The position numbers and the translations under genes were made by a program. Below the pieces are notes generated by a model. It worked only from the letters and a program-made list of their open reading frames with translations. It was not told the DNA's origin and made no database searches. From NCBI GenBank assembly GCA_910585955.1, contig CAJUGC010000001.1, forward strand, positions 1-64,000: a DNA stretch of 64,000 nt. Reading direction: 5' to 3'. This DNA comes from an uncultured Christensenella sp. (GTDB lineage Bacteria > Bacillota > Clostridia > Christensenellales > Pumilibacteraceae). Positions 7,934-15,093 of this stretch are shown piece after piece (position 1 is the stretch's first letter; each line of letters starts with the position of its first letter).

Positions 7934-9271
7934 ATGCCGAATTTCCGCAAGGATTTCTATGCCGATGTGAGACGGGAAAAAAGGTACGCTTCGGACGTGC
8001 GCTTTATAGGTCCGAACCTCGTCGAGTGCAGAGAATCCACTATAGAAAAAGCATTCATACGCGTATACGACGGCAAGATGTGGTACTATTGCTCGACAGA
8101 CGATATGGACAAGATTCAAGACGAGCTCGACGGGCTTTATGCCTGTGCGACACCCAATCCCGACATCGCAAACGACCCCATAGTCAAAAAGTTCGAAGTC
8201 AATAACGACAAGATTTTCAAATACGAAAAAAACTGCGTAAAGGACGTACCGCTCGAGAAAAAGCGCGAATTCTTGGAAAAGCGCAAAAAAATCGTCGAAA
8301 ACGACGAATACTTAAAACAGTCGAGCGCGTTTTACGGCGACCGCTACAGCGTTTACGATTTTACTTCCTCGCTCGGCGCAAACGTCGCTTTCGACACGCA
8401 GTCGACGAAAGCCGCCGTATCGATTTCGCTCGCCTACGGCAAGGAAACTTTCGACGACAGTATTATCGTATTCAGCGACGGTTTTGAAACTCTTAAACTG
8501 ACCAAAGATCAGCTCACGGAGTTCGTAGAAAATTCCGACGAATTTCTTTTGAAGGCGAAATCCGTCGAAGCAGGCAAGTATCCCGTCGTACTGTCCCCCG
8601 AAGCCGCGGGGATATTCGCGCATGAATCATTCGGGCACAAATCGGAATCCGATTTCATGCTCGGCGACGAGACCATGAAAAAAGAATGGACTTTGGGCAA
8701 ACAAGTTGCCTCCCCCATTCTTTCCATTTACGACACGGGCACGATTCCCGGACCGGGATTCGTACCTTACGACGATGAAGGCACAAAGATGAAAAAGACC
8801 TATCTTATCAAAAACGGCGTGCTTTCCGGCAGACTTCACAGCGCGAAAACGGCCGCCGAACTCGGTGAAGAGCTTACGGGAAACGCCCGCGCCATAAACT
8901 GCGACTACGAGCCTATCGTTCGTATGACGACGACACTCATAGAGGGACAGGGCGACGACACAAAAGACGACCTCATATCCCGCATAAAGTACGGCTACTA
9001 CATCAAAAACTGCAAGCACGGTTCGGGCATGAGCACGTTTACGATAGCGCCAAACGTCGCCTACCGTATCGAAAACGGCAAGATCGCTTCTCCCGTAAAA
9101 ATAGCAGTCATAAGCGGCAATGTGTTCGAGACGCTCGGCAAAATAGACGGGGTCTCGCGCGCCGAAGATATGCGCGTTTCGGCCGGCAACTGCGGCAAAA
9201 TGGAGCAGTATCCTCTGCCCGTAGCCTTAGGCGGCGCATATATAAGCGTGTCGGAAATGGACGTTCAGTAA
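7934..9271 (+). CDS. tldD: TldD-family metalloprotease subunit
   Basis: A 445-residue protein of the TldD/PmbA (U62) family. The catalytic zinc motif HExxxH is present as HESFGH at residues 230-235, so this is the active subunit. In E. coli the TldD-TldE heterodimer trims leader peptides from modified peptides such as microcin B17 and degrades CcdA; the substrate here is unknown. The ATG at 7934 follows AAGGAGG at 7918-7924. The inactive partner follows 10 bp later. No ribosomally made peptide cluster is visible in the window. Confidence 0.93.
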   Translation: MPNFRKDFYADVRREKRYASDVRFIGPNLVECRESTIEKAFIRVYDGKMWYYCSTDDMDKIQDELDGLYACATPNPDIANDPIVKKFEVNNDKIFKYEKNCVKDVPLEKKREFLEKRKKIVENDEYLKQSSAFYGDRYSVYDFTSSLGANVAFDTQSTKAAVSISLAYGKETFDDSIIVFSDGFETLKLTKDQLTEFVENSDEFLLKAKSVEAGKYPVVLSPEAAGIFAHESFGHKSESDFMLGDETMKKEWTLGKQVASPILSIYDTGTIPGPGFVPYDDEGTKMKKTYLIKNGVLSGRLHSAKTAAELGEELTGNARAINCDYEPIVRMTTTLIEGQGDDTKDDLISRIKYGYYIKNCKHGSGMSTFTIAPNVAYRIENGKIASPVKIAVISGNVFETLGKIDGVSRAEDMRVSAGNCGKMEQYPLPVALGGAYISVSEMDVQ

Positions 9272-9281
9272 GGAGGAAGGT

Positions 9282-10493
9282 ATGGAAAAAGAAAAACTCA
9301 TCTCCAAAAAGGAGAGTTACAGCGTAAACGTGACGGCGGGAAAAGCCGATTCTCTGAGAAAGACAGTAACGTCGTTTACTACTATCCGCGCCTATGACGG
9401 TAACTTTATAGGCATATCCGGCGGCATTGGAAAAATCGATCTCGCAAAGGCGGAAAAAGAAGCGGAAGCCGCGCTTTCCCGCAAGATTCCCTATCCTTGC
9501 AATCTTTTCGGCGGCAAAGAAAGCGTGGACGAAACCAAGGAAATAATCGCACCCGAGAAATTCGTCTTTGCGGCTTCGTCCCTTCTTGCGCGCATAGAAA
9601 AGGAACTTCCCTCATGCACGGCAAGCAACAAGATAAACCTCGAATATACAAAACACGAATACTCGAACAGTAAGGGAGCCGAACTCGGTTATGCCGGCAA
9701 CAATTTGACGATCGCGCTCTCATTTAAGGACAAAAAGTCCGCCAACATAATGGACTTTTTCTACGGAAGCTACGGCAACACCTACAGCGAGGACGACTGC
9801 GTTTACGACTGCGTTACGCTCGGGCAATCCTTTTTGAACAAAGTCGAGCTTCCTTCCACGCCGCTGCCCGTAGCGTTTGCGACAGGCGTAGTTCCCATGA
9901 TGCTGATTGGCGATATGATAGCGGAAAACTACTGTATGGGCGCGGGCAAACTCGCAGGCAAACTCGGTCAAAAACTGTTCTCGGAAAAACTGACGCTTGC
10001 CGTAAAGTCCGGATTATACAAAAACGTAAGCGAGCGTTTCTACGACGACGAAGGCGTAACGGACTGCTTCTATAAGCTCATAAACCGCGGCGAATTCAAG
10101 GGCATACTCACGAACAAGCGCAGCGCGGCTATGTTCGGATATCCGCTCTCATCGAGCGCTGCGGCGCCCACTTTCGACGCAGTTCCCTCGTACGGCGCAA
10201 ACGGTCTGCGCGTGCTTCCGACGGCGGCAAAAGCAACCGACATCGCAAGCGACTTCATCTATGTCGCGACGACTTCCGGCGGCGACGTTGCTCCCGACGG
10301 CAATGTCGGACTGCCGTTGCAACTCGCCTATCTCGTAAAGGGCGGCAAGATTGTCGGGCGGCTTCCGGAAATGAGCCTTTCGGCAAATATCTTCGACCTT
10401 TTGGGGCGCGGCTATCTCGGTACTGCGAAAAACGATCTTCTGCGCGGCAACGTAGATGCCATAGACATTTTCGATGCAAAGGTCAGAATTTAA
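9282..10493 (+). CDS. tldE: TldE/PmbA-like partner subunit
   Basis: A 403-residue TldD/PmbA homologue that lacks the HExxxH zinc site, so it is the structural partner of the heterodimeric protease encoded just upstream. The C-terminal region DGNVGLPLQLAYLVKGGKIVGRLPEMSLSANIFDLLG is typical of PmbA. The start ATG follows TAAGGAGG. It is the last gene before a bidirectional terminator, and the two genes form a simple operon. Confidence 0.9.
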   Translation: MEKEKLISKKESYSVNVTAGKADSLRKTVTSFTTIRAYDGNFIGISGGIGKIDLAKAEKEAEAALSRKIPYPCNLFGGKESVDETKEIIAPEKFVFAASSLLARIEKELPSCTASNKINLEYTKHEYSNSKGAELGYAGNNLTIALSFKDKKSANIMDFFYGSYGNTYSEDDCVYDCVTLGQSFLNKVELPSTPLPVAFATGVVPMMLIGDMIAENYCMGAGKLAGKLGQKLFSEKLTLAVKSGLYKNVSERFYDDEGVTDCFYKLINRGEFKGILTNKRSAAMFGYPLSSSAAAPTFDAVPSYGANGLRVLPTAAKATDIASDFIYVATTSGGDVAPDGNVGLPLQLAYLVKGGKIVGRLPEMSLSANIFDLLGRGYLGTAKNDLLRGNVDAIDIFDAKVRI

Positions 10494-10510
10494 AAACATC
10501 GACCCATAAG

Positions 10511-10545
10511 AAAATCGCCGCTTCCGTAAGGGAAACGACGATTTT
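10511..10545. terminator. Bidirectional terminator between tldE and gpmI
   Basis: AAAATCG...TTCC-gtaa-GGGAA...CGATTTT forms a hairpin followed by nine Ts on the plus strand, with an A-rich start that gives a T-run on the minus strand. It serves the convergent tldDE and rlmB-tpiA-gpmI operons. Confidence 0.75.
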
Positions 10546-10567
10546 TTTTTGTTGTATTTTATTGAGA

Positions 10568-12085
10568 TTACTTTTCGATGAGGCTCTTACCCGTCATCTC
10601 CTTGGGCTGCTGTACGCCCATAACGTCGAGAAGAGTCGGAGCCACGTCGCAGAGCGCGCCTCCCGTGCGCAACTTCTTTCCTATAAATCCTTCGCCCGCG
10701 ACGATAAACGGAACGGGGTTCGTACTGTGAGACGTGCAAGGCGCACCGTCGTCGAACTGCATGAGCTCGGCATTTCCGTGATCGGCCGTCACAAGAGCCG
10801 TGCCGCCCGTCGCTTTGACCGCTTCCACGACCTTTTTAAGACACTCGTCTACGGCGCCGACGGCTTTTTCCGCCGCGCTTAGCACCCCCGTATGCCCTAC
10901 CATATCGCAGTTTGCGAAATTGAGGATAAGGACGTCAACCTGTCCTATGACTCCGAGAGCCTTTTCCGTGACTTCATACGCGCTCATTTCCGGCTTCAAA
11001 TCGTAAGTCGCAACCTTCGGCGAAGGCACGAGCACGCGCTGTTCGCCGCTGTTTGGAGGCTCTACGCCGCCGTTGAAAAAGAACGTGACGTGTGCGTACT
11101 TTTCGGTTTCGGCAACGCGCGCCTGCGTTTTGCCGTTTTCGGAAAGCCATTCGCCCAAAGTATTCTTTATGTCCTTCGGAGGATATGCCGTGTCGAGACC
11201 AGTAAAGGTCGCGTCGTACTGCGTCATACCGACATAGTACGTCTGTTTATAACCGCCCGCCCGCTCGAACTCGTCGAACTGAGGCTCTATCGCGGCGCGC
11301 GTTATTTCGCGGGCGCGGTCGGAACGGAAATTGTAGAATATTATGCTGTCGCCGTCCTCGACGCCTTTATAGTCGCCGATTACGGTAGGTTCTACGAACT
11401 CGTCGAGTCTGCCTGCCGCATACGACGCTTTTATGCCCGCAAGAGCGTTCGTATAGCGCGTGCCTACGCCCGCAAAGACGCAGTCGTATCCGAGTTTTAC
11501 TCTGTCCCAGCGCTTATCTCTGTCCATGTAATAATATCTTCCGACAATGGTAGCCACCTTGCCCGCACCTATCTCCTTGGCTTCTTTTTCAAGCTCGGCG
11601 ATGTAGTGCTCGGCGGAATCGGGCGGCACGTCTCTGCCGTCGGTTATGCAATGGACATACACGTTTTTGACGGAATTCTTTTTGGCGAGCCTTAACAGCG
11701 CGTAAAGATGAGTGTTCATGCTGTGTACGCCGCCGTCCGACAAAAGCCCGACAAGATGAAGCGCCGACGAATTCTTCTTGCAATTCTTGATTGCCGCGGA
11801 AAAAGCGGCGTTCTTATAAAACGAGCCGTCCTCTATCGCCTTGTCGATCATGGTTATATCCTGGTCGACCACTCGTCCTGCGCCGAGATTGAGATGACCC
11901 ACCTCGCTGTTGCCCATTTGTCCTTTCGGAAGTCCCACGGCTCTGCCCGAAGCCTCTATAAGAGTATGCGGAAATTTTTCCGTGAGACTGTCGATATACG
12001 GAGTGCCTTGACGCGCTATGGCGTTGCCGAACTGCTCCGAACGGTATCCGAAACCGTCCATAATAATAATCGCATCGGTTTTCAT
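10568..12085 (-). CDS. gpmI: 2,3-bisphosphoglycerate-independent phosphoglycerate mutase
   Basis: A 505-residue enzyme that interconverts 3- and 2-phosphoglycerate in glycolysis. It needs two Mn2+ and a phosphoserine intermediate; the catalytic serine is Ser60 in QMGNSEVGHLN. The alkaline-phosphatase-fold metal sites are visible as IIMDGFG near the N-terminus and TADHGNAE near the C-terminus. The length is standard. It is last in a minus-strand run with rlmB and tpiA (64-bp gap from tpiA), so the glycolytic genes are paired. Confidence 0.97.
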   Translation of the reverse strand: MKTDAIIIMDGFGYRSEQFGNAIARQGTPYIDSLTEKFPHTLIEASGRAVGLPKGQMGNSEVGHLNLGAGRVVDQDITMIDKAIEDGSFYKNAAFSAAIKNCKKNSSALHLVGLLSDGGVHSMNTHLYALLRLAKKNSVKNVYVHCITDGRDVPPDSAEHYIAELEKEAKEIGAGKVATIVGRYYYMDRDKRWDRVKLGYDCVFAGVGTRYTNALAGIKASYAAGRLDEFVEPTVIGDYKGVEDGDSIIFYNFRSDRAREITRAAIEPQFDEFERAGGYKQTYYVGMTQYDATFTGLDTAYPPKDIKNTLGEWLSENGKTQARVAETEKYAHVTFFFNGGVEPPNSGEQRVLVPSPKVATYDLKPEMSAYEVTEKALGVIGQVDVLILNFANCDMVGHTGVLSAAEKAVGAVDECLKKVVEAVKATGGTALVTADHGNAELMQFDDGAPCTSHSTNPVPFIVAGEGFIGKKLRTGGALCDVAPTLLDVMGVQQPKEMTGKSLIEK

Positions 12086-12149
12086 TTGGTTGTGCCTCCC
12101 TGACCTTTTTTACCCAAACGACGTTTTAATACGCCGCTATTAAATTGTC

Positions 12150-12905
12150 TTACTTGTCGAAATGAACGACTGCCGAAAAATCAGGCGCTTTGAGGCTTGC
12201 CCCGCCTATGAGACCGCCGTCTATATCGGGTTGCGCCATAAGCTCCTTGGCATTGGCGGGATTCATGCTGCCGCCGTACTGAATACGGATCTTCTCCGCC
12301 GTTTCTGCTCCGTAAAGCGATTTCAAAACGCCGCGTATATAGCTTATCGTCTCCTGCGCCTGCGCGCTCGTCGCCGTCTTGCCGGTGCCGATAGCCCAAA
12401 CGGGTTCGTACGCTACGACCGTTTTTTCTGCGTCCGCCGCCGAAATGCCGGCGAATGCGCCTTCGGTTTGACGCTTGCAGACCTTTTCGGTCTCGCCGCT
12501 CTCACGCTCGTCAAGGGTCTCGCCTACGCAGACAATGGGCTTAAAGCCCTCTTTAAGCGCCTGCACCGTGCGTTTGTTAACGGTCTCGTCGGTCTCTCCG
12601 AAATACTGACGACGCTCGCTGTGACCTATTACGACGTATTCCGCGCCGACTTCTTTGAGCATAGCCGCGCTGACTTCGCCCGTAAACGCGCCCTTATCCG
12701 CCCATGCTATATTTTCCGCGCCGACCTTGATGTTCGTACCGGCGGTGAGTTTTGCCGCAGTCTCTATGACCGTATACGGCACGCAGATAACGACGTCGCA
12801 CTCGGCGTCCTTGACAAGCGGCTTCAGTTCGTTTATAAGCTCGCTCGCCTGCGCCTTCGTGTTGTTCATCTTCCAGTTGCCTGCTATAATCGGTTTCCTT
12901 GTCAT
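12150..12905 (-). CDS. tpiA: Triosephosphate isomerase
   Basis: A 251-residue TIM barrel that interconverts dihydroxyacetone phosphate and glyceraldehyde 3-phosphate. Catalytic residues are in place: Asn10 and Lys12 in GNWKMN, His95 in IGHSERR, and Glu167 in AYEPVWAIGTG, with the phosphate-binding YGGS near the C-terminus. It lies 28 bp after rlmB and before gpmI. Confidence 0.98.
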   Translation of the reverse strand: MTRKPIIAGNWKMNNTKAQASELINELKPLVKDAECDVVICVPYTVIETAAKLTAGTNIKVGAENIAWADKGAFTGEVSAAMLKEVGAEYVVIGHSERRQYFGETDETVNKRTVQALKEGFKPIVCVGETLDERESGETEKVCKRQTEGAFAGISAADAEKTVVAYEPVWAIGTGKTATSAQAQETISYIRGVLKSLYGAETAEKIRIQYGGSMNPANAKELMAQPDIDGGLIGGASLKAPDFSAVVHFDK

Positions 12906-12933
12906 ATTTTAATATACTCCTTCCAGAATGGAT

Positions 12934-13671
12934 TTATTTGTCGAGTTTTGCATATTGATCCTGTCTTAACTTTTCGTAGACGACCACGCCGCAAGCGACC
13001 GAAGCGTTCAGCGAATTCACCTTTCCGCGAACGGGAAGCGATACTACCCTGTCGCACAAAGTTTTCGTTAGCCGTTTTACTCCGCCGCCCTCGCCGCCTA
13101 TGACAAAGGCAGCCGCGCCCGTAAGATCGGTACTATAGACGTTTTCGCCGTCCATATCGGCGCAGAAGATCCATACGCCTTTTTTCTTGAGATCTTCTAT
13201 CGTCTCGTTTACGTTGACTACTTTTGCGACCTTCATGTGAGTCGCCGCGCCCGCCGAAACTTTTACGACGGTGTCGTTTACCGAAACGCTCCTGTGACGG
13301 GGGATTATTACGCCGTGCACGCCCGCGCACTCGCACACCCTTATTACCGAGCCGAGATTGTGAGGATCTTCTACGCCGTCGAGGATAACTATAAACGGCG
13401 GCTCGCCCTTTTCCTCCGCGGCGGCGAGAATGTCCGCGACCTCGCAGTACTTAAAGTCGGTCACTTCGGCAATAAAACCCTGATGACGTGCGGGCACTTC
13501 GCGATCGAGATATTCCTTATCGCGGAAAAAAATCTTTATTCCTCGGCTCTTTGCGTCGGCGATTATCCTGTTCGCTCCCGAATCCTTCAAATCCTTTTGA
13601 ACGACAAGCCTGTCTATAGTAGTGCCCTCTTTGAGAGCCTCCGCAACACTGTTGCGTCCGTAAATCTTCAT
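12934..13671 (-). CDS. rlmB: TrmH-family 23S rRNA 2'-O-methyltransferase (RlmB-like)
   Basis: A 245-residue SPOUT methyltransferase. A short N-terminal substrate-binding domain (YGRNSVAEAL, about 1-80) precedes the knotted AdoMet domain with the three TrmH motifs: DPHNLGSVIRVCECAG, FVIGGEGGGV and LPVRGKVNSLNASVACGV. RlmB methylates G2251 of 23S rRNA in the peptidyl-transferase centre; the exact target is inferred from family. In Bacillota this gene (yacO) usually sits next to mrnC and thyX, as here, so the block is conserved. It begins the rlmB-tpiA-gpmI run. Confidence 0.92.
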   Translation of the reverse strand: MKIYGRNSVAEALKEGTTIDRLVVQKDLKDSGANRIIADAKSRGIKIFFRDKEYLDREVPARHQGFIAEVTDFKYCEVADILAAAEEKGEPPFIVILDGVEDPHNLGSVIRVCECAGVHGVIIPRHRSVSVNDTVVKVSAGAATHMKVAKVVNVNETIEDLKKKGVWIFCADMDGENVYSTDLTGAAAFVIGGEGGGVKRLTKTLCDRVVSLPVRGKVNSLNASVACGVVVYEKLRQDQYAKLDK

Positions 13672-13719
13672 ACCTAAGATTTATCTCCTGTTACCGATTC
13701 TTATTGGCTGTATTCTTCT

Positions 13720-13844
13720 TTGAAACCGCAGTCGCTCGTCAGACGGGCAACAGGTGACGAGACGAGTGGGTGCCGTACTCTTTCGTACTGCGCCCGCTCG
13801 GCGAGGAGCACATAGCCCGTATCACGAGATGGAGGCGGTTTCAA
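13720..13844 (+). ncRNA. Rod-like structured RNA or repeat element at the thyX end
   Basis: Nested inverted repeats build a 125-nt rod: TTGAAACCGC/GCGGTTTCAA (13720-13729 with 13835-13844, perfect), CTCGT/ACGAG (13735-13739 with 13824-13828), ACGGGC/GCCCGT (13743-13748 with 13815-13820) and a 16-position terminal stem from 13763 to 13800 with a 6-nt loop and one mismatch. Two of the imperfect pairs in that stem are G-T on the plus strand but C-A on the minus, which favours a plus-strand RNA. It includes the thyX stop codon. I match it to no known RNA class, and I see no strong promoter or T-run; a MITE or REP relic is the alternative. Confidence 0.4.
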
Positions 13845-14569
13845 TGCAAGCACTCTTTGAGGCGCTCGTACCGCTTCTTGACTTCAGAGGCTTTTCCGCA
13901 AGTCTTTTTTCCCTCCGGACAAGCTCCGCGAAGGCACGCAGGTCCGCAACCGTCAAATACGTCGGGCGCGACCTCCAGCGCTTGCGTAAGCATCTGCCAA
14001 GCAACGTCGCGGATCTCCCACTGTGCGCGATTGCAACAGCGAAGCTCGAAAAAATGCATAAGCTCGCGCGCGTTCATCGTCATTATCATCTTGGTCTCGC
14101 ACGCGTTGGGAAGCACGAAGCGCGCGTCCTCATTGGCTTTTTCTCCGCCGCCGAGCCGCTGTTGCCACGCGGTATACCAACCTGCCATGGTCTCCATTTG
14201 CTTCGTATATTCTTCTATCGCTCCGTCGCCGAGATCTGCGATCGCGGGCGGAAGTATGTAATTAAAATCGCCCTCGCCCACATATCTTTGCGAACGCACC
14301 GAAAAACTCGCAATACGGTGTCGCGTTACCTGTGCGAGAAAAGCGCGGGAAACACCCTCGACGGAAAACGTGAACGACGCGTGTTCAAACGGCGAAAGAT
14401 GATTCATGGTTTTTAGCATACGGATAAACTTCGCGTTATCCGCGCCCTCTATCCGCTCGATAAGTTCTTCCATGCCGAGCGACGAATAGCACAGCTTGGA
14501 AGCGAGCGCAATAGTCCCCTCGGGGTTTTCGGTATATCTTATGAGCTTTGCCTTTGCCGTCACCGTCAT
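13841..14569 (-). CDS. thyX: FAD-dependent thymidylate synthase
   Basis: A 242-residue flavin enzyme that makes dTMP from dUMP using methylene-tetrahydrofolate and NADPH. The ThyX signature is present as RHRIASFSVRSQRY at residues 83-96. It would replace ThyA, and no thyA is seen in the window. Its start overlaps the mrnC stop in an ATGA, so the two are coupled. Its last codons lie within the 10-bp arm of the rod-like element. Confidence 0.96.
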   Translation of the reverse strand: MTVTAKAKLIRYTENPEGTIALASKLCYSSLGMEELIERIEGADNAKFIRMLKTMNHLSPFEHASFTFSVEGVSRAFLAQVTRHRIASFSVRSQRYVGEGDFNYILPPAIADLGDGAIEEYTKQMETMAGWYTAWQQRLGGGEKANEDARFVLPNACETKMIMTMNARELMHFFELRCCNRAQWEIRDVAWQMLTQALEVAPDVFDGCGPACLRGACPEGKKTCGKASEVKKRYERLKECLH

Positions 14570-14955
14570 ACGATAAATTCCTCTCTGTTAGTCGTTTCGA
14601 GCACCTTTAAAAGTCTTTCTTCCTCCCCCGTCAATTTAAGAAAACCGAGGAGAGCTTCGTATCCCGTGGCAAGGCGGTACTCGTGCCGCGCCGCATTTTT
14701 GGCTTTATTGTTGGTTTTCGTGTTTACCGCTCTGCGAACAACGCTTTCTTCGAGGTCGGTGAGAACGCCCCCGAGAGCCTCGCACATATTTGCTTGAGCT
14801 CTGGCGCACACATATCGATTTTCGAGGCGCACAAGCTCGTTTACGTCTATGTCGCTACGCCTTAAAATGACTTCGCGCACATAAGCCGTGTGCACCGCGT
14901 CGCCGAGAAAAGCAAGAGCTTTGCTTTTCAAAGCCAAAACTTCGCTTACGTTCAT
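14566..14955 (-). CDS. mrnC: Mini-ribonuclease III
   Basis: A 129-residue RNase III catalytic domain without a dsRNA-binding domain, the defining layout of MrnC, which matures 23S rRNA ends in Bacillota. Signature parts are ALAFLGDAVHTAYVRE (the metal-binding ALLGDAVY-like helix) and the TKTNNKAKNAARHEYR region. The ATG at 14955 sits only 6 nt after a perfect extended -10, with no ribosome-binding site, so the mRNA is probably leaderless. cysS, its usual upstream neighbour, is absent. Confidence 0.95.
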   Translation of the reverse strand: MNVSEVLALKSKALAFLGDAVHTAYVREVILRRSDIDVNELVRLENRYVCARAQANMCEALGGVLTDLEESVVRRAVNTKTNNKAKNAARHEYRLATGYEALLGFLKLTGEEERLLKVLETTNREEFIV

Positions 14956-14961
14956 GTACTA

Positions 14962-14990
14962 ATTATAGCAGACAAATCGCAATGTGGCAA
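14962..14990 (-). promoter_or_regulatory. Promoter for mrnC-thyX giving a leaderless mRNA
   Basis: Minus strand TTGCCA (14990-14985), 17 bp, TATAAT (14967-14962) with an upstream TGC making an extended -10. Six bases separate it from the ATG, so transcription should begin at or within a base or two of the start codon. Confidence 0.75.
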
Positions 14991-15036
14991 CTAAATTAAA
15001 AGGTTCTGACGAAATTTTAGAAATTTAGGTCATGGG

Positions 15037-15074
15037 AAAAGACGGCGCGAATTTTCGAGTCTCGCGCCGTCTTT
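15037..15074 (-). terminator. Terminator after the membrane GH3 gene
   Basis: AAAGACGGCGCGA and TCGCGCCGTCTTT form a 13-bp perfect stem, followed on the minus strand by TTTTCCC. It ends the glycosidase operon 20 bp after its last stop codon. Confidence 0.75.
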
Positions 15075-15093
15075 GTTTCGGTATAAAATGTTT

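Noticed and set aside
13720..13750. A CUGACGA motif on the minus strand that looked like a hammerhead ribozyme core
   Set aside because: The matching GAAA and three-stem arrangement is missing; the bases are needed in longer helices of the rod.
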